Source of the DNA: Bifidobacteriaceae bacterium | GTDB taxonomy: Bacteria; Actinomycetota; Actinomycetes; Actinomycetales; WQXJ01 | NCBI GenBank assembly: GCA_031278075.1 | Contig: JAITLE010000116.1 | Span: 1 to 8,820 of the forward strand | Direction: 5' to 3' | Length of the DNA stretch: 8,820 bases | Part shown: positions 5,257 through 8,820 of the stretch, in pieces | Layout of the letters: each line of letters begins with the position of its first letter | How positions within the stretch are numbered: position 1 is the stretch's first letter | Notes under the pieces: generated by a model | Told to the model about the DNA's origin: nothing | The model's input: the letters and a program-made list of their open reading frames with translations, nothing else | Database searches by the model: none | Translations under genes and position numbers: made by a program

Positions 5257-6951
5257 GTGACCAATTTCCTATACGAAGACATGCTGCCCCAAGGCGCGGA
5301 CACAACCCCATATCGCCTGCTCAGCAGGCACGGCGTGGAGTTGGTGGAAGGGCCGGGCGGCCGGGCGTTCCTCAAGGTGACCCAAGACGCGCTGGCGGCT
5401 TTGACACAAACCGCGATGCACGAGATCGCCCACTACCTGCGGCCTGCGCACCTAGAGCAACTCGCGGGAATCCTGCTGGACCCGCAAGCCAGCCCGAACG
5501 ATCGGTTCGTGGCCCTGGACCTGATGAAGAACGCGAACATCGCGGCCGGTGGAGTGCTGCCGATGTGCCAAGACACCGGCACGGCGATCGTTGTGGGCAA
5601 GCGCGGCGGGCGCGTCCTGACTGACGGCCCGGATGAGGCGGCGATCTCGCGCGGCGTCTACGAGGCGTACCGCAAGCTGAACCTGCGGTACTCGATGAAC
5701 GCGCCGCTCACCACCTGGGACGAGGTGAACACGGGCACGAATCTGCCCGCCCAGATCGAGCTGTACGCGGACACCGCGCCCGGCCACGAACTGGTTTACA
5801 AGTTCTTGTTCATGGCGAAAGGCGGCGGCTCCGCGAACAAGTCATACCTGTTCCAGGAGACCAAGGCGATCCTGAACCCGGATTCGATGATGGACTTCCT
5901 CGACCAGAAGATCCGCTCTCTCGGGACCGCGGCGTGCCCGCCGTACCATCTGGCTGTGGTGATCGGCGGGACATCGGCCGAATACTGCCTGAAAGTCGCC
6001 AAATACGCGTCCGCGAAATACATCGACGGCCTGCCGACTCAGGGCTCGCCGGCTGGGCACGGGTTCCGCGACCTGGCGCTGGAGGCGCAGATCCTGGAGC
6101 TGACCCGCCAAATGGGGATAGGCGCACAGTTCGGCGGGAAATACTTCTGCCACGATGTGCGCGTGGTGCGGCTCCCCCGGCACGGCGCCTCGCTGCCGGT
6201 CGCGGTGTCCGTGTCCTGTTCGGCAGACCGGCAGTGCCTCGCGAAGATCACACCGGACGGGGTGTTCATCGAGGAACTGGAACGCGACCCGGCGCGGCAC
6301 ATGCCGCATGCGGCTGAGACACAGCCCGGAGCGGGCGGCGGCGCGGGCGGAGACGGCGAAGTGGTCGCCGTCGATCTGCGCCGGCCGATGCCGGAGATCC
6401 TCGCCCAGCTAGACCAATACCCGATCCGGACCAGGCTGGCGCTCAACGGGCCCATGGTGGTGGCCCGCGACATCGCCCACGCCAAGCTGCGCGACCGCTT
6501 AGACGCCGGCGAGGGCCTGCCCGAATACTTCCTGAACCACCCCGTCTACTACGCCGGGCCGGCGAAAACCCCGGCGGGCATGGCATCTGGATCATTCGGG
6601 CCCACCACAGCGGGACGGATGGATTCCTACGTGGACCGATTCCAGGCCGCAGGCGGCTCCATGATCATGGTCGCCAAAGGCAACCGGTCCAAGGCCGTGA
6701 CCGACGCGTGCGCCGCCCACGGCGGGTTCTACCTCGGTTCCATCGGCGGGCCAGCCGCCCGCCTGGCCCAAGACTGCATCAAATCCGTCGAAGTGCTCGA
6801 ATACCCCGAACTGGGCATGGAAGCGATCTGGCGAATCGAAGTCGAAGACTTCCCCGCGTTCATCGTGGTGGACAACAAGGGCAACGACTTCTTCGCGGAC
6901 GTCGCCCAGAAACGGGCCACACCGCTGCGCCTGACCGGCGTGAGCAGGTAG
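5257..6951 (+). CDS. fum: Fumarate hydratase, class I (iron-sulfur, single chain)
   Basis: Catalyses the reversible hydration of fumarate to L-malate in the TCA cycle, in the cytoplasm, using an oxygen-sensitive [4Fe-4S] cluster. The 564 residues fit the single-chain class I family (E. coli FumA/FumB are 548). The N-terminal domain (about 15-345) carries the cluster ligands Cys104 (PMCQDTGT), Cys227 (AACPPYH) and Cys321 (VSCSAD); the last two are 94 residues apart, as in characterised family members. Asp106 and His309, and in the C-terminal domain (about 370-555) Arg404, Thr450, Arg454 and Lys474, line up by spacing with catalytic residues of the Leishmania class I enzyme. A Gly-rich linker (about 352-368) joins the two domains. 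The GTG start follows a strong ribosome binding site, and the protein begins TNFLYEDMLPQG. xseA follows after 8 nt, so the genes are probably co-transcribed. No confident promoter was found upstream. All key residues are present, so the enzyme should be active. Confidence 0.95.
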   Translation: MTNFLYEDMLPQGADTTPYRLLSRHGVELVEGPGGRAFLKVTQDALAALTQTAMHEIAHYLRPAHLEQLAGILLDPQASPNDRFVALDLMKNANIAAGGVLPMCQDTGTAIVVGKRGGRVLTDGPDEAAISRGVYEAYRKLNLRYSMNAPLTTWDEVNTGTNLPAQIELYADTAPGHELVYKFLFMAKGGGSANKSYLFQETKAILNPDSMMDFLDQKIRSLGTAACPPYHLAVVIGGTSAEYCLKVAKYASAKYIDGLPTQGSPAGHGFRDLALEAQILELTRQMGIGAQFGGKYFCHDVRVVRLPRHGASLPVAVSVSCSADRQCLAKITPDGVFIEELERDPARHMPHAAETQPGAGGGAGGDGEVVAVDLRRPMPEILAQLDQYPIRTRLALNGPMVVARDIAHAKLRDRLDAGEGLPEYFLNHPVYYAGPAKTPAGMASGSFGPTTAGRMDSYVDRFQAAGGSMIMVAKGNRSKAVTDACAAHGGFYLGSIGGPAARLAQDCIKSVEVLEYPELGMEAIWRIEVEDFPAFIVVDNKGNDFFADVAQKRATPLRLTGVSR

Positions 6952-6959
6952 CGAGCGAC

Positions 6960-8162
6960 ATGGCGAACGAATCCTCCGCCGATGCCCCGTGGCCAGTCCA
7001 CGCCATCTCCACCCGGCTCAGGGATTACATAGCGCGGCTCGGATCGGTCTGGGTCGAAGGCCAGATCGTCCAATTCAACCGCCGGGCCGGCATGGCGTTC
7101 GGGGTGCTCCGCGACCTCGCTGAGAACGTCGCCCTAGACATCGCGGTCCCCGCCGACGCGATCCTCGGGCTCGAGATCACGCCCGGAGCGCGCGTCGTGG
7201 TCAACGGCAAAGTGGAATTCTGGCCCAAACAGGGCCGGATCTCCCTCAAAGCCCGGGAAATCCGACTCGCCGGCGAAGGCCAACTCCTGGCCCAGCTGGA
7301 AGCGCTGAAACGCAAACTCGCCGCCGAAGGCCTGTTCGACCAAAGCCGCAAACGGCCGCTGCCGTTCGCGCCCGCGCTGATCGGCCTGATCACCGGCCGC
7401 GACTCGGCCGCGGAACGCGACGTGGTCCAAGTGACAAGCCGCCGCTGGCCCGCCGCCCGCTTCGCGATCCGCAACACACTGGTCCAGGGCCCCGCCGCGG
7501 CGGGCCAGGTGATGGCCGCCCTCGCCGAACTCGACGCCGACCGGGCCGTCGAAGTGATCGTGATCGCCCGCGGCGGCGGCTCCCTCGAAGACCTGCTCCC
7601 GTTCTCCGACGAAGCCCTGGTCCGCGCCGTCGCGGCCAGCCACACACCCGTCGTCAGCGCGATCGGCCACGAACCAGACTCCCCCATCCTGGACCTGGTC
7701 GCCGACCTGCGCGCCGCCACCCCGACCGACGCCGGCAAACGCATAGTCCCAGATCACGGACAAGAATCCGCCCTAGTCGAGGGCGCGCTCGCAGCCGCGC
7801 GGCGCGCCATCCACGCGTTCCTCGGACGCGAGGCCGAACGCCTGGCCGCATGCCGCACCCGGCCCGTGCTGCGCGACCCGACCTGGATCGTCCAAAACCG
7901 GGCCGCCGAGGTGGCGAGTTTGGCCGCGGACGGGCGGCACGGCATCGGGCGGCGGCTCCAAAGCGCGGGCGCTGAACTCACGGCGTTGGTGGCGCGGCTC
8001 GGCGCGCTCTCGCCACAAGGGACGCTCGAACGGGGATATGCGCTGGTCACGCGGGACGGCAAGCTCGTCACCGACGCCAGCCAGGTGCACGATGCCGACC
8101 GGTTGCGCGTCCGCGTCGCCCGCGGCAGCTTCCCGGTGAGCGTCGTAGGGTTGAAGCCATGA
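6960..8162 (+). CDS. xseA: Exodeoxyribonuclease VII large subunit
   Basis: Catalytic subunit of ExoVII, which degrades single-stranded DNA from both ends into oligonucleotides together with several XseB chains, in the cytoplasm. The 400-residue protein has an N-terminal OB-fold (about 14-104, beginning PWPVHAISTRLRDYIARLG with WVEGQI). The nuclease domain (about 130-260) has Asp154 (ERDVVQV), Arg204 in the RGGGSLEDL motif, and His237/Asp240 in GHEPD, matching the E. coli catalytic set D155, R205, H238, D241. An Ala/Arg-rich coiled-coil region (about 265-345) follows, then the conserved tail SPQGTLERGYALV (351-363). It is shorter than the E. coli protein (456), mainly in the coiled coil, as is common in actinobacteria. 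The ATG lies 8 nt after the fumarase stop, with only a weak ribosome binding site, so it likely relies on coupling. Its stop overlaps xseB as ATGA. Confidence 0.96.
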   Translation: MANESSADAPWPVHAISTRLRDYIARLGSVWVEGQIVQFNRRAGMAFGVLRDLAENVALDIAVPADAILGLEITPGARVVVNGKVEFWPKQGRISLKAREIRLAGEGQLLAQLEALKRKLAAEGLFDQSRKRPLPFAPALIGLITGRDSAAERDVVQVTSRRWPAARFAIRNTLVQGPAAAGQVMAALAELDADRAVEVIVIARGGGSLEDLLPFSDEALVRAVAASHTPVVSAIGHEPDSPILDLVADLRAATPTDAGKRIVPDHGQESALVEGALAAARRAIHAFLGREAERLAACRTRPVLRDPTWIVQNRAAEVASLAADGRHGIGRRLQSAGAELTALVARLGALSPQGTLERGYALVTRDGKLVTDASQVHDADRLRVRVARGSFPVSVVGLKP

Positions 8163-8407
8163 GCGCGCCGAAGCCCGTCGAGGAGCTGACCTATGAAGCC
8201 GCCCGCGCCGAGCTCGTGGCGGTGGTGCAGGAACTGGAGGCCGGGGCGCAGACCCTGGAAGAGGCGATGGCCCTGTGGGAACGCGGTGAGGCGTTGGCCG
8301 CGCGGTGCCAGGAGTGGCTCGACGAGGCGAGGGCGCGCATCGAGGCCAGGCGCGCGGCGGGCGGTGCTGAGGCCGGCGGGGCAGGCGCCGGCGCCGCGCC
8401 GGAGTGA
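8159..8407 (+). CDS. xseB: Exodeoxyribonuclease VII small subunit
   Basis: Small helical subunit that binds the XseA coiled coil and is needed for ExoVII activity. The 82 residues contain the family pattern LTYEAARAELVAVVQELEAG (10-29), then LEEAMALWERGEAL (33-46) and a second helix to about residue 65, forming the helical hairpin. An Ala/Gly-rich tail (about 66-82) is low-complexity and not conserved. The ATG at 8159 overlaps the xseA stop by four bases, which indicates translational coupling and balanced synthesis. The stop codon sits in sequence that resembles one half of the downstream 31-bp repeats. Confidence 0.95.
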   Translation: MSAPKPVEELTYEAARAELVAVVQELEAGAQTLEEAMALWERGEALAARCQEWLDEARARIEARRAAGGAEAGGAGAGAAPE

Positions 8408-8408
8408 C

Positions 8409-8432
8409 GCTCGGGCGGGGTGACGCCCGGGC
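8409..8432 (+). terminator. Candidate hairpin terminator after xseB
   Basis: GCTCGGGCG and CGCCCGGGC form a 9-bp stem (one U-G pair in RNA) with a 6-nt loop, beginning 1 nt after the xseB stop. On the opposite strand the same position would be an A/C mismatch, so the structure favours plus-strand RNA. No U-tract follows, so it is a weak or non-canonical terminator at best. It overlaps the first 31-bp repeat. Confidence 0.4.
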
Positions 8433-8507
8433 GGGGTGGTGTCAGGCGGGGTGACGCACGGGCGGGGTGGTGTCAGGCGGGGTGACGCTCGGGCGGGGTG
8501 GTGTCAG
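8415..8507. repeat. Three 31-bp tandem repeats between convergent genes
   Basis: Units at 8415-8445, 8446-8476 and 8477-8507 are identical except for unit position 13 (C, A and T in turn). Each unit is built from two related GC-rich halves, GCGGGGTGACGCnCGG and GCGGGGTGGTGTCAG. The first half resembles the end of xseB (GGAGTGACGCTCGG); the second is the end of mgsA, whose stop codon lies in the third unit. Degenerate partial copies flank both sides. Confidence 0.85.
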
Positions 8508-8820
8508 GCGGGCGCGACGCGGCCGTCCAGCCAATCCCGCGGGTCGAGGCGCGGGCGCGGCCACTGGTAGTCGGAGTCGAACAAGGGCGAAGAGATCATC
8601 ATGTCCGCGGTGGCGGAATTACACGCCGCGGGCGTGTTCCACAAGGCGGCGAGACGCAACAGCGCCTTGACATCCGGGTCGTGAGGCTGGGGCTCCAACG
8701 GATCCCAAAAGAACAACAACACATCGAGACGGTTCTCGGCGATCATCGCGCCGACCTGCTGATCGCCGCCGACCGGGCCGGAAAGAAGCCGGTTCACATC
8801 CAACCCCAGCTCATATTGGA
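8504..8820 (-). CDS. mgsA: Methylglyoxal synthase, partial (C-terminal part)
   Basis: Converts dihydroxyacetone phosphate to methylglyoxal and phosphate, a cytoplasmic bypass of lower glycolysis that relieves phosphosugar build-up. About 104 C-terminal residues are visible; the N-terminus lies beyond the right edge, so the apparent TTG start at 8803 is not real. The motifs NRLLSGPVGGDQQVGA, FFWDPL, PHDPDVKALLRLA and WNTPAACNSATADMMISSPLF match E. coli MgsA, including the positions of catalytic Asp71 (GGDQQ), Asp91 (FWDP), His98 and Asp101 (HDPD). The tail after SPLF is Arg/Trp-rich and differs from E. coli. The gene converges on xseB, and its stop codon (8504-8506) is inside the last 31-bp repeat. 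Confidence 0.93.
   Translation of the reverse strand, partial: QYELGLDVNRLLSGPVGGDQQVGAMIAENRLDVLLFFWDPLEPQPHDPDVKALLRLAALWNTPAACNSATADMMISSPLFDSDYQWPRPRLDPRDWLDGRVAPA

Noticed and set aside
4764..5624. Plus-strand open frame of 286 codons crossing the divergent region
   Set aside because: It runs antisense to the start of the 897-aa gene and then out of frame through fumarase. Composition is R/P/A-rich with no recognisable motif, as expected for shadow frames in GC-rich DNA.
7025..7763. Long minus-strand open frames opposite xseA
   Set aside because: They are antisense shadows of a clearly conserved gene; the translations show no family motifs and are biased to Arg, Ala and Ser.
8415..8507. 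CRISPR-like array
   Set aside because: The 31-bp units are directly adjacent with no unique spacers, and no cas gene is nearby.
8467..8670. Plus-strand open frame over the repeats and mgsA
   Set aside because: It starts inside the tandem repeats and runs antisense to the conserved mgsA coding region; there is no ribosome binding site or recognisable motif.

Overview
The window looks like a chromosomal segment of a high-GC actinomycete (Actinomycetota). The evidence is strongly GC-biased third codon positions, GTG starts, ATGA stop/start overlaps, actinobacterial-looking XseA/XseB proteins and a single-chain class I fumarase. The exact order cannot be read from the sequence. No tRNA, rRNA, CRISPR array, transposase or phage gene was seen.

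Left half (1-4993, all on the minus strand): an apparent operon of secreted proteins. Read in the direction of transcription it holds (i) an 897-aa exported protein with two diverged copies of a roughly 250-280-residue module and a DUF11-like C-terminal domain; (ii) a 393-aa and (iii) a 292-aa protein, each with a SipW-type ('alternate') signal segment, meaning a hydrophobic stretch ending in A-L-W; and, after a 141-bp gap with a GC hairpin, (iv) the first 35 codons of another protein with the same type of signal (GGTWALWYD), which runs off the left edge. Genes i-ii and ii-iii overlap by ATGA, so translation is probably coupled. The layout resembles SipW/TasA-type export loci. A dedicated SipW-like signal peptidase would be expected just beyond position 1, but it is not in the window. 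The function of the secreted proteins is unknown; a fibre, surface layer or adhesive assembly is inference.

Middle (4994-5256): a divergent intergenic region of 263 bp. It carries a near-consensus CRP/GlxR-type palindrome (5075-5090) that overlaps the -10 element of a candidate promoter for the secretion operon, and an imperfect inverted repeat (5101-5133).

Right half (5257-8407, plus strand): a class I [4Fe-4S] fumarate hydratase, then xseA and xseB, the two subunits of exodeoxyribonuclease VII, packed with an 8-nt gap and an ATGA overlap. Convergent to them at the right edge is the C-terminal part of methylglyoxal synthase (mgsA, minus strand). Three 31-bp tandem repeats lie between the two convergent stop codons.

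The right half is ordinary housekeeping. The left half is the accessory, possibly undescribed part. It includes a G10 homopolymer inside the large secreted-protein gene where a 1-bp slip in either direction would truncate the product.
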